64,000 bases of DNA, from positions 37,247 to 101,246 of the forward strand of contig CDRNVI010000189.1 of assembly GCA_977017575.1 (NCBI GenBank), written 5' to 3'. Position numbers and translations under genes: made by a program. Position 1 is the first letter of the stretch. Every line of letters begins with the position of its first letter. Below the pieces are notes generated by a model. The model saw only the letters and a program-made list of their open reading frames with translations. It was not told the DNA's origin and made no database searches. Of the stretch, positions 1-10,850 are shown one piece after another. This stretch comes from Paramoeba atlantica (lineage: Eukaryota; Discosea).

Positions 1-3000
1 ATGTTTTTCTCTCATATTCAAAATGACTGATTTTCCAGCAGATGTGTCACGTGACTCATCTGCAAATTCAAAAAACTCAGCAGAATCAGTAAATCCTTCG
101 GCGCAATTGCTTGAGACAATAAAACGATAGTTCATCAAACGACTTCCCAAACTCACAGCATCAACTCGAGAATTACAGATTGGAACATTTACACAGAGCC
201 AATCAATGAGATCAAAGGCTGCAAATCGAATCATTTTCTTTTGTTTTCCTTTTGAGTCAGATTCATGGAGTCCGAATCTAAAGAGAGGTCGAAAAGTGAG
301 TGAGTCTTTTTGAAAATAGTGAAAAGAAAAAGGAAAAAAGAAAAGAAAAGAAAAGAAAAGAAAAACGTTGAGATCCCCTTCTCAGGGTTTTTCAAATCTT
401 CCACAATCTTCTCCAAATCCAAATAACCCAACATCTCCACAGGCCGCTGGTCTTGTTTTGGTTCCCCCAACAAGGCCAACACGCTCTCCAACTCTGCTCT
501 CAATTTTTTCTTCTTCTTTGGCAAAAGGTCTAAAACATTATAATTTACAATATAAAGGTGTAATAAATGATACGAGTGTTTTTGAACAGGGATCCGTTCC
601 GGGGTAAATGGCTGTCGAATGCTATGTTTTGATGAAACTTGTTCATAAAAGTTGATCATTTTTGGCTTCATTTCGAGAATGTATGAATTACAACATTTCA
701 TGTATCCTTCTTTGTCTCCAAACTCGACTAGTGATGCGAGATTTTGAATTAACTAGATGGAAAAGATTAAGTTTTAAAAATTTTAAAAAACCATTCAAAA
801 CAAAAAACAATGAAAAACAGATAAATAAAAAATGATAAATAAAAAAAAATTTACCTTCGCAATCAAAACAAGAAATCTTCGTAAACTATCAGAAGGAGGA
901 TTCGCCCTCAATCCAGGAAGAGTCTCAGGAGTTGCAAGAGCAGGACACAAAAACCTCAAAAATAAAAATCCACTCAAAACATTATGTATTCCCGCAGAAA
1001 AAGCACGTATTACAAATCGTTTCAGATATGCACAAATTTGGAGAATTGGGACTGGGATGCTTGGTACAGATGCAAATACTAAAAAGAGGAGTCTTGTCGT
1101 CCAGTTTAAGAGAAAGGAGATATGGGTGGATAAGTTTGCAGGGTCTTCTTGGAAAGAAAGAATGAATTTTTCTACCTGGAAATTTTATGGGATTAAAAAA
1201 CATCGCGTTTTGAAAAAAATAAAAATAAAAATAAAAATAAAAATAAAAATAAAAATAAAAATAAAAATAAAAATAAAAATAAAAATAAAAATAAAACAAG
1301 ATCAAAAAAAGAATCAAAAAAAAAATCAAAACCCCTGCTTCTGCAGATTCAATTTCACAAAAAAAATGTTGCAAAATATGAATTAAATAATCTTTCCCCA
1401 CTTGATTGGCAAACAAACTCAAAGTCTTGATCACTAAAGTTTGTCCTCTGAATAAAAGATCCATTGACTGTGTCCCAATAATTTCTATAAAAAGAGTATT
1501 TTAATAAAAAACCCAATTCCCCTTTTTCTCTTTCTTTCTCTTTCTTTCATCTCTCTTCTCTTTAAACAAAAAAAAACCTTTCCAAAGAAGACATTTGAAA
1601 AACTCGATCACTTTCTCATTCCACATTAGGACAGCCAAAAGAGGATTTGCAAGTGAACTCGCATCCTCAAAAGTGACCTGAAATTAAAGATCAGAAAAAA
1701 AACCTTTTCCAAAAAAGAAAAAAGGGAAATAAAAATCGTAGAACAAATAACAATTTCAAAAAACAAAAAACAAAAAACAAAAAACAAAAAACAAAAAACA
1801 AAAAAAACAAAAAAACAAAAAAACAAAAAAACAAAAAAAAAAAACAAAAAAACAAAAAAACAAAAAAACAAAAAAAAAAAAAAAAAACAAACCACATGAC
1901 AAAGATGTTCCAAAACAGAAAAACGATGACCCACCAACAACTTCTCCAAAGACAAATATTGTCGAAAAGAATCATCCCCCTCAAAAGTAATATGAAAATA
2001 TAAAAGCCCTCTCTCTCTCCCATTCTTTCCTTTCTCTCCCTCTCTCTCTCCCTTCTCCTTCTCTCCCTTTCCTCCCTTTCCTCCTTTCCCTTCTCTTTTC
2101 TGATCTTTTGTTGGAAGAAGAATTTCTGATGATGATCCTTTTGTGAGTAAGAGAGCTCCTTCATTTTGTTCTATTTTGTAAGATTCAGAAAGAAGGAAAG
2201 AGAAGATTTGTTTGAAAATAAGAAAGTTGAAAAATGAAGTTTAAAAGAAAAGATCAGAAAGAAGATTTTTAGAAAAGAAAAAAGAGAAAGGAAAAAAACC
2301 AGGGCAAATCTCCAATACTTCTCTCTTAATATCACCACTTTCCAACTCCGAAATTGGCAAAGAATAAGAAGCAAGATGATAATCTTTCTTCTTTTTCTTA
2401 TCCACTTCATATAAATTGATTATTACAGTTGATCTTAAATCTGTCACCAAACTATTCGAAAGAAATGTTTTAATTTTACTTTTTTTCAGAAATTTTCTTT
2501 GTTCTTTTGGTTCTCTTTTCAAGAAGACCTTCATTTAATAAAGATAAAAGAAAGACAAACAAGCAAAATTGTTCATTCCACTGAGCAACAGGACCTGGTT
2601 TGTTAGTTGTGATGTATTCTTTATCCTCAAAATGGATTGTCGAATAATAAAACATTGAGCCTTTTTAATAAAAATAAATAAAAAGAATAAAAATATAAAA
2701 TTAAATCACAATCATACCAAGATCAGAGCCTCCCAAAAGAGCAACAAACAATCTCCCCTTACTCTCCATAGCCCACACAACTTGTTCAACCTAAAAAAAT
2801 AAAACATCAGTAAAAAAAACCCTTCTCTTTAGAAAGAAACCAAACCAAACAAAACAAAACAAAACAAAACAAAACAAAACAAAACAAAACAAAACAAAAC
2901 AAAACAAAACAAAACAACAAGGCAACAAAAATCAAAACAAAAATCAAAACAAAACAACCACAAACAACCAAACAAAGAACAAAACCTGCTCTTTTAAAAT

Positions 3001-6000
3001 ATTTTTATGTGGTGGTTCACAAATCTCATCTTCAATCCAATCATTAAGAGAATCATCAGAATGAGATTCATCATCAAATTCTTCATCCTCATTGTGAATC
3101 AAATCTTTGAGTTTTGTCCCAAACTTTCTACTTTTGGTCTGTGAAAAAAATCAGATTGTCAGGAAATTGAAAATGTTTTATGGAATGGGCAATTGATAAA
3201 CTAAATGAAAAAGAGCCTATGACTTTTTTTTGAATAAACAATTAAGAAAAAATTGAATTATTTCGTAAAAAAAAGAAATCAAACACAAACCCGACTCTTT
3301 TTTGCAAGAAAACTGCTCAAAATATTCTGAAACTTCTGAATTAAATAAAAATAATCCAACGTTGTTGTTAAATCGTCACTCTCTACCGAATCCAACAAAG
3401 CCAATTTATATTTCGCCAAAAAATCGACCAATTCTGTTTTCCATGACGCATCAAGAAAAGATCTACAGAGAGGAACAAAAGAATAAGTAAACAAAAGATG
3501 TGACTTGAGAGAAAAAAGAAAAGAAAAAAAAGGGGGGGAAACCTGGGTCCTTCTTCTCCACCTTCCCAGACACCTCTTCCTGCTTCAACCAAATCCCTCC
3601 CAATGTGGACCACCTAAGTTTGTGATTCCATCAATTTCAAAAAAAAAAGGAGAGTTGAAGAGAAAAGAAGAGAAAAGAAAAGAAAAGAAAGAGAGAAAAA
3701 AAAACTAGATCCAAAAAAAAATAAATAAATAAATAAAAAACCTGTTCACAAAACCCATCAAACAACCCAAAACAATCCCTCAAAACCTCATTAACAACTG
3801 AATTATTGGCTTCACGAAACTCAGTCTTACAACAAAGCTTCATCAACAATCTGCCAATCAACTTTAATCCATTTCGACTCCCACTTTCTTCTTCAATTGA
3901 ATATGTTGCCACCATTGGAATAAAATATCGTAAAAAAATAACAGCACCAACAGCCCAATGTGACAACGGTGTCCGCTCAACCCTCTCAGCAACTGAATTT
4001 TGTCTCACAACTTCAACACATCGATAACAAATGACACAAAGTCCACGTGGCAAATTCTCTGCAGCCTCTAATAATTTACTCACAACTCTTTGTAGTGAAT
4101 TTTTTAGCTGTTTCGTTTTGGGTTCAATCTCATCAATCTCTCGATTTAAAATCAAGTCACATTTTGATTTTGTCAACTTCAATCCTAACTTCAAAAGCGG
4201 TTGTAACAAAGCCATTCCTGGTCCTCGAAATGGCTCCAACAAATGTTTCAACAAACACACGCTTGGGCTTGTTTCCCTCATCAACAACGCAACTTTTTTA
4301 TGTGACTCCAATTCGGAACGAAGCTCAACAAAAAAGAATCCTTCTGGATCACCATGAAGATCAAGTAATACGGCCATTAAAAAGGTCAATCGGAGCGGAG
4401 ACGCTGGAATTCCAATTAAGGTTACCAAGAAGGTCCGGGCCAATAAGTGGCTATGTGAACGGAGGATGAGAGAGAGTTGTACAACTTCTAAAACCCAAAA
4501 CGAATCAGTTTTGTTAAAAAAAAAAAAAAGTTGGAACAACTTTTCTTGCTGTTTTTTGAAGAGGTTTTTTGGTTTTTTGAAAAAAATCTTTCAAAAAATG
4601 GAAGAAAAAAAACCTTGTTTTTGAAGAGTTGAATTCGAAGTTCGTTGGCTTAACTTCACTTTTTTAATCCCAGAGGAAGAATTTGACCTTGCCCTGGTCA
4701 ACAAACCACTACTCAGCGTCTTTGAAGAAGAATACTTTGGCAAAGAAAGCTGTGGGCACTCTTTTCGAAAAGAATGTTTTAGATCTGAAATTCTTTCCAA
4801 CGCCACTTCCATTTCCTCGCTCTTCAAATCATCCAAACCCATGACGTATTTTCTCATCACATACCCATGAATAAGAAGAATCTTTCCAAAAGAAGTAACA
4901 GATTCTCGATCATCTCTCTCAGGAATTTGGCCTTCTGGTTCTTGGTAATGTTTCCCAAACTCCATAAAACATTCCATTTGAAGCTCCCGATTTTCTTCCT
5001 CCAACTCGCATAAACTAACTAAAAATAAATCAAGAAACTGATGACCTTCCGCGACACTTTGATTGGCAAACTTCATATTTTCTTCTTCAAAAGTTGTCCC
5101 ACTTGCTAAAGCTTCGACCATCTTCGCAACAAATTGAAGCAATCTCTTCATCGGCTGATTTGTTGCCAAATGAAGTTCGTCAGTTGAAGTGAGAGTTGGG
5201 CAAAGAAAGTCCAAAAAGAAGAAGCGAATGATTACTTTCTTAGCGAAAGTCTCTCCAAATTTCTTGGTCATCAAGACAGTCAGACAAGAACAAAAATTAA
5301 CTAATTGAGGGGGGAGAGTATCCACAGACCCAACAAGCATCTTTAAAAACAACCGAAAAGCACTCTCAATGCTTTGGCAAGTCGCAATCTGAACGCCCTC
5401 TTGCTCTCCAGCATGAATTAAATCTTTAATTTCGTTCAGTTGAGAGACTTGTGCATATAAAAACGACCCAACGATTGGTCGGAGATAACGAGTTCCGAAA
5501 AAATAGATGAACTTTTTGATGAAGAGAGACCCCGGTGAGTTTGGTAAGAAGAGGTTATCTTCTGTTTTGCACTCCACTTCATACTCCGATACAGCTTTTT
5601 TTTGCAACAAAAAAAGAAGGGGGAAAAAGGGGGGGAAAAGGTGAGAAAAGGTGTCAAAAAAAAAATTAAAATAATATTTCTAAACCTGTCACCCCAATGC
5701 TTGCGAGACCATACATGGAACAAACTCCATAAAAATAAGCAACAGTTTCATTTAGAGTTGAACCATGATCAATTTCGAAAAATGAGCGCATTGCGACAGG
5801 ACAAAGTAAGAAGAGATTCAAAGACTTTTCAAGAGAGGAAACAGCAGAAATTTCCGAATCAATGACCACGGCTGGTGGGAAACCAACCTAAAAAATAACA
5901 CACATAATTAAAAATAATCAGAAAAAAAAAGTTTTTCCACCCCCAAGAGAGAAACTAAAAAAATAAATCCTAAGAAAAAAGAAGAAACCTTATGAGGTTC

Positions 6001-7653
6001 AGAAATAGACACTCGCTTCTCCTGATGCCAACGAAGAGGAAGCAAATCAGACGGATTTGATGAAAAAGATTTGAAATGATCAAGACTTGGGTCACTTAGT
6101 GTGGCGATTCGATTAGTATCAGCTCGAACTGTCTCTAATGGACTCATTTTTCTTCTCAATTTTGGGCCAGTGGAGCTTCGATTTCGTTGGATAATTACAT
6201 CAGGGTCGGACGAGATTTCAATTGGAGCGCTAAAAAATAAAAGAGAGAGAGATGAGAAAAAAAAAATAAAAGGAACAAAAAATAAAAACACAAAAAACCA
6301 CGAATTTTCGATATCAAGTAAACTCTCTCTCAGTTGATCAAGAGTTTCAGTCCCAAAAATTGCTGCCTTCCCTTCTTTCGCTTTTGCAGTAATTGTGTCC
6401 TTCATCAAATCATATTTTTGTGTCAAAATTCGAAGAAAATAACTCACCAACTCCCTTAAGCGACAAAAATTTTGTGGTCCTCTCTTTCGGTCAAAGACTA
6501 GATCTCGATCCATCATCCCGAATTGGATCCGACAAGTTTGTAAAATTTCTGATTGCTCTGGAGTGAGTTCTTGAGAACCAAAATCTTTGAGAGCAATTTG
6601 AAAATATGGCTGGCATTCCAATAAAACATCGTTTGTTTTTTTCATATCCTCACTTTCAAACCATTCCCCCATGGCTAATCGACGAAGTAAGTAAGCCATG
6701 ATAGAACTCAAGTATTCAAAGGCAGGAGCAACATCAACAAAAAAGTAGGAAGGTTTTGCGAGAGCTGGAGCCAAAAAACGGGCAAAGAAACGAGCCAAAA
6801 AGACATGAGGAGGGGTTTTAGAGAATTTGTTGGACATTCTTTTCGTCAAAATCGAAAATATCATTTCTTGTTCAGGAGATATGAGCTGTACTGACCCGGT
6901 CAGGAGTTTAATAAAGACGAAAAACAATTCCCCAAGCTTTTTTCGAAATTCTGGAGATTGTGATTCGAAGGTTCCTGGTCGAACACGCCCAAGATCTTGT
7001 TGGAGAAGAGCTTTAAAAACGGTCGATAAAAGTGCAGAATAATAGTTTGCCCCAGCTCGGAGATTGAAAGAATCAAGAAAATTGGCAACAGCTGAGGAAC
7101 TGGTGAAAAATTCTTTGTCATCATCCATAATTCGGATCTCGTGATCAATGAGCCCTGTGAGAGGGGAGGGAATCACAAAAATGAGAGAGAGAGAGAGAGA
7201 AAGAAAGAGATATTTGTGAAAATCAAAAAGAGGAAATGTTGATTTTGTTTGTTTTTTTTTTGAGAAAAAGAAGAAAAAAAAGTGAAGGAAGTGTTACCTA
7301 ATAAAGCTTCTTGTGTACAATTCATCTTTGCACAAAATTGATAAAAAAGGATTGGGAGTGTGTCAGGATTGAGATCGGCAGTGTGTGTTAAGAAAGAAGA
7401 GAGTGTCAGAGGGGTTGTGACAAAACGGCAGAGAGAACTTTGGAGTTGAATCACACCTTGTGGTGAGATGTTGCTGTTTGTTGTGGAAAATGAGAAGGAA
7501 TCCTCACTTGTGGAAAAGAGTTCGTCACTTGACTTCTTTTTGGAGAGCTGTGGGAAGAAAAAAAGAAAAAATTAATGTCAAAAAAAAAAATCAAAAAAAG
7601 AGATAAATTTTTACCTCATCTTTATCTTTGTAGTAGATACTATCAAAACTCAT
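1..7653 (-). CDS. Multi-RasGAP protein: 3 divergent RasGAP-like domains, C2, canonical RasGAP, DEP (3' end beyond window)
   Basis: About 18 exons read from the ATG at 7653 to the window edge (about 1,870 aa, C-terminus missing); phases agree at every junction I could set. RasGAP-like 1 lies at about 7154-6302 (core FFARFLAPALAKP), 2 at 5594-4614 (FFFLDFLCPTL), 3 at 4487-3742 (VIFLRYFIPM). A C2 domain follows at about 2790-1893 (motifs QWNEQF, INLYEVD, LLYFHITF). Then comes a canonical RasGAP at 1677-367 with the arginine-finger motif LLFRGQTL and FLFLRFLCPALATP, then a DEP-like segment at 277-1 (DLIDWLC, then LGSRLM). RasGAPs speed GTP hydrolysis on Ras; C2 binds membrane and DEP often binds membrane or receptors. 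Domains 1 and 2 lack an evident finger arginine (LFLPNSP in 2); domain 3 may keep one (LLMRETS). A short intron near 2505-2560 has uncertain edges. Very confident for RasGAP 4 and C2, good for 1-3, fair for DEP. Confidence 0.85.
1216..1300. repeat. (AAAAAT)n microsatellite in an intron
   Basis: About 13 near-perfect hexamer units of A-rich sequence lie between two exons of the RasGAP gene. The Lys/Ile and Tyr/Phe open frames across it are artefacts of the repeat. Confidence 0.85.
1750..1890. repeat. ACAAAAA-type microsatellite in an intron
   Basis: A run of CAAAAAA/CAAAAA units immediately follows (on the minus strand) the donor at about 1892 of the RasGAP gene. A second run of CAAAA pentamers lies at about 2845-2920 in another intron of the same gene. 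Confidence 0.8.
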
Positions 7654-8203
7654 TTGGGAAAAGAATTTGTGCTCCAAGCACAAACCCAATCAACTATTGA
7701 AGAGAGGAGGGAAAACCAAAAATAGAAAAGGCGGATCAGGAAGAAAGACAAACACAAAAAAGAACAGGTTGTTGAGTGTTTTGTGTGTTTTTGTGTTTTG
7801 GTTGTTTTGTGTTTTGGTTGTTTTGTGTTGTTGTGTTGTTGTGTTGTTGTGTTGTTGTGTTTTGGTTGTATTATGATTTGGGTGTTTTGTGTTTTGTGTT
7901 TTCCCTTCCGGCTGAAAAACACAAATAGAAGGAGAAAAAATCAACAAAAAAAAAGGTTTTTCGCACCAAAAAAAGCAACCGAAAAAATTCGATTTGCTTT
8001 TTTTGTCTTTTTTGGTTTTCCCACTCTTTGAAAGTCGAGACTTCGTTACAAACAAAAACTGTTTGAGAAACAGTTCAAAAGCAAAAGGGGATTGGTTTGT
8101 CCATGGCACAACTTTCAAGAGGATTTTTTTTTTTTTTTGAAAAAGATTCCTCGACTTTTTGTTTTCTTCTCTGGTTTGTTTTTTTTGTTAGTTTGTTCTT
8201 AGT
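7654..8203. repeat. Intergenic gap with TTGTG/TTTTGTG-type simple repeat
   Basis: This gap lies between the start of the multi-RasGAP gene and the stop of eIF3k. About 7780-7890 is a low-complexity run of TTGTGTTGTTGTG and TTTTGGTTGTTTTG units. The open frames across it on both strands encode only N/T/Q/K or C/V/L runs and look non-coding. The part next to 7653 should hold the RasGAP gene promoter, but I recognise no motif. Confidence 0.6.
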
Positions 8204-9223
8204 TTATTTGAGATAACGAGAGGTAAAGGGCCATTTGACAACACGAGATTGAATTGCACTTTCATACACAGCATCAGATTGAGAAGAGGGGTCAGAAGCA
8301 GATTCTTCAGAGGAAGATCGATTGAATTGGACGTGTTCTAGAGACTTCTTCCACCCGTGTTTCGCAACATAAGCATCAAAAGCATCTCCGTCAAGTTTCA
8401 AAAAAGATTGGAGGGTGTTCTTCTCAATGGTTTCATAAGTAATAACGATTTGATTTGAAATGTCTATTTGTCATCATTTTCAGAGATTCTCTCAAAACAA
8501 AAAAAACATTTGTCTCTCTTTTCTTACTTTTCAAAAAAAAAAGATTTTCAGAAATTGAATAAAAAAACACAAACACTTTCGAATAGAATCATAAAAGCCA
8601 GAGACAGAGCTGAGAAGAGAGGAAATTTTATCGAGTTCTTCCCAGACTAAATGAAATCGAGCAGTTCTCAATAACTCAGCAACACGAAATAAACTTGGGA
8701 ATGGTCCTTCTCCATGCTTGGGGGGGGTGGAGTTCGATAAGTTCATCGAAAATAAGAAAGGAGGGAGAGAAAAAAAGATTTCAAAAAAAAAAGAAGCGAT
8801 TTTCAAACACAAACCAAAGGTTGTGGAATAAGATAAACACAAAGTTGAAAATCATTTGCAGGAAATTGCATCAAAGAGAGAGCCAAAATCAAAGCAATCA
8901 AATCATTTTGTCTTTGTTCGGGATGAACTTGGTACAACTTTAATAAAAGGAGATTGGCTTCCAAATGATAAAGTTGTTCTTCAGCTATAGAATAGATAAT
9001 TCTATGTTAAAAAAAAAAAACTCTTTTCCAAAAAAGAGTGTCTCTCTCCTCTTTCACAAAAAACCACCAAACAACCAACAAAAAAAAGCAGCCAACAAAA
9101 AAAAAACAACAACAAACCCTCAACTTTGACAAAAGATTGGAGAGAAGGAATTGCATCAAGCCCTTCTTGACCAAGTCGATACTTGGTCTCTGAAACAAGT
9201 TTACCAATCTTTGCCAGCGCCAT
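8204..9223 (-). CDS. EIF3K: Eukaryotic translation initiation factor 3 subunit K
   Basis: Four exons encode a small PCI/HAM-domain subunit of the eIF3 complex, which acts on the 40S ribosome during initiation. Recognisable parts in order are the N-terminal helix (MALAKIGKLV), the HAM segment (YHLEANLLLLKLYQVHP), the middle segment (LFRVAELLRTARFHLVW, GFYDSIRKYIS) and the winged-helix end (FLKLDGDAFDAYVAKHGW). The junction at about 8594 uses a GTTTGTG donor that restores the frame. I chose the ATG at 9223 because it matches the family's N-terminus; an upstream in-frame extension to 9349 is possible but does not resemble the family. The C-terminus has a Ser-rich stretch. It is divergent from the next gene, with a gap of about 280 nt. 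Confidence 0.9.
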
Positions 9224-9501
9224 CTCTTCTTCCTTTGTACAAGAAACCGCCGAACGAGAAAACAGACGACAAACTTGATACTTTTCGGGAAAAGGATTTT
9301 GGAGTCTTTTTGATTTTTTAAAAAATATTTTTTTAATTGAAATTCGCATACAAAATTGGAAAGAACAATATTTTAAAAAAATTGGCTCGACTTTTTTTTC
9401 GTTTTCTTGCTTGTTTCGGAGAAGGGAGGAAAAAGGGTTGGCGTTGTCGAGGTTTTATCTCAAGACAAAAAGGAATCTCTTTATTCATTTTGTCGAAAAA
9501 G

Positions 9502-10626
9502 ATGAAAGATGAAGATCGAATTTATAAGTATGGTATGAAAAAGATCGAAGAACAAAAAAGAGAAAAATGTCAACACAAGACCGTTTATTCTCATGAAAAT
9601 TTGGCGAGTTATATCAACAGTCTCTGCTGTGATCACTCCGTCGTTGCTTTTTCTCCAACCCACATCATCTCTTCTTCACCATCGTCACCATCTTCCTCCT
9701 CTTCTTCACCTCTTTTATCTCCAACGAAATTACCTTCTCAACCATCGGAAAAACGAATCATCTTTGAAATTCGAGAACCAAGAGGAGAAGTTGATTATCC
9801 AGCAAATTATCCTCAGAAGACAACCACACCAGTCGTCAAAGAACTTCGAAAAGTATTGCCTCATTACCAACACAAACCAAACCGAAAGTTTGTTGATTTA
9901 ATCAATGGTCATTGTGAAACAGTTGCAATTGCCTTCTCAGAGAGGGTCCTTTTATCTCTCAACCATCGACAAGATGACGATCTTCCATCCGCGCAACAAA
10001 CTCGAAAGAGGAAAAGAGGAAAAGAAGAAGAAAAAGAAGAAGAAGAAGAAGAAGATATTCTTCAAAGAACATACTCAGAAGTATCTCAAACCTTGAAGCG
10101 TTCTTCGGTTCCTCAACAACTCTCTTTCCTTTTCACTCCAGAATCCAGAGGCAGAAACACCGAAACGAACAAGGGAAAATCAAAGTGTCGCCAATATCAG
10201 ATGTGGGAACCTCTCCTCCCTTCTGTCTTGAAAGAAAATCTCTCCGAAGAAGAGAAACAGTTTCCTCATTTTCTCCGCTCCTTTTTTGCAGGACTTTCAC
10301 AAACAAAACTAGACAATTTGGAGGAGATTATTCGGACAGCCAAAGAGAATATCTTCGCTCTCCCCTTGTATGTTGCTAATTACATCTGGGATGGAGATGA
10401 ACTCACTGAAATACAGATGAAAGATACAAAACACGAAACAGCAATGTATTCAGTTCACTGTATTGGTCTTGTGGTTGACAAGAAAAATGGTGAGCTTTAT
10501 CTTGCTGATCCAAATGGTCCTCTCATACCGGGTGCTTCAATGGAATTTTTCCAAATCCCTTTTGAGCCCCTTCCTCCCTCTGAATGGTCTACTTCGATCT
10601 CTCAGTATGATCGTGATCATCAATGA
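9502..10626 (+). CDS. Putative papain-like cysteine protease, unrecognised family
   Basis: A single 374-aa exon, unusual in this intron-rich window. The first in-frame ATG is at 9502; the frame is open upstream but has no ATG. The N-terminal half is basic, with a Ser-rich run (about residues 55-72) and an acidic-basic run (about 170-190). Two conserved-looking blocks stand out: NGHCETVAIAF at about residue 135 and HCIGLVVDKKNGELYLADPNG near the C-terminus. A Gly-x-Cys followed by His and then Asp-Pro-Asn is the order of catalytic residues in papain-fold proteases such as the YopT/AvrPphB (C58) group. That match is motif-level inference only, and the Cys-His spacing (about 180 aa) is long. It could equally be a non-enzymatic lineage-specific protein. 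Confidence 0.55.
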   Translation: MKDEDRIYKYGMKKIEEQKREKCQHKTVYSHENLASYINSLCCDHSVVAFSPTHIISSSPSSPSSSSSSPLLSPTKLPSQPSEKRIIFEIREPRGEVDYPANYPQKTTTPVVKELRKVLPHYQHKPNRKFVDLINGHCETVAIAFSERVLLSLNHRQDDDLPSAQQTRKRKRGKEEEKEEEEEEDILQRTYSEVSQTLKRSSVPQQLSFLFTPESRGRNTETNKGKSKCRQYQMWEPLLPSVLKENLSEEEKQFPHFLRSFFAGLSQTKLDNLEEIIRTAKENIFALPLYVANYIWDGDELTEIQMKDTKHETAMYSVHCIGLVVDKKNGELYLADPNGPLIPGASMEFFQIPFEPLPPSEWSTSISQYDRDHQ

Positions 10627-10850
10627 AAAAAAAAAAAAAAAGGATGAAAAGACACACCCAAGTCAAAAAATAAAAAATAAGAATCAAAAAAATAAAAGAA
10701 AATGTGAGGAGAGATTTCATTCCTCTTTTGTTTGCATCTCTCAGCAGAAGGGTTTTTTTTTTGGTATCAAAAAAGTTTATTTTTGGAAGAGTGTTTTTTT
10801 TTAAAATTTGTTGAAACCGACTGAGGAAAATGTTCGACCTGTCCCTAATT

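Noticed and set aside
832-1386. 184-aa plus-strand frame with Lys/Ile run
   Set aside because: It is opposite the canonical RasGAP exon and an intronic A-rich microsatellite; the minus strand carries the conserved domain.
2505-2565. Frameshift or broken C2 domain in the RasGAP gene
   Set aside because: A short intron of about 46 nt (GTTTGT donor, AG acceptor) restores the C2 frame between WNEQF and INLYEVD. An indel error cannot be wholly excluded without cDNA.
7650-8118. Overlapping open frames on both strands in the gap
   Set aside because: They consist of simple-repeat translation (N/T/Q/K or C/V/L) with no domain or splice support.
9224-9349. N-terminal extension of eIF3k to 9349
   Set aside because: It is open in frame but has no resemblance to the family; the ATG at 9223 matches the usual N-terminus.
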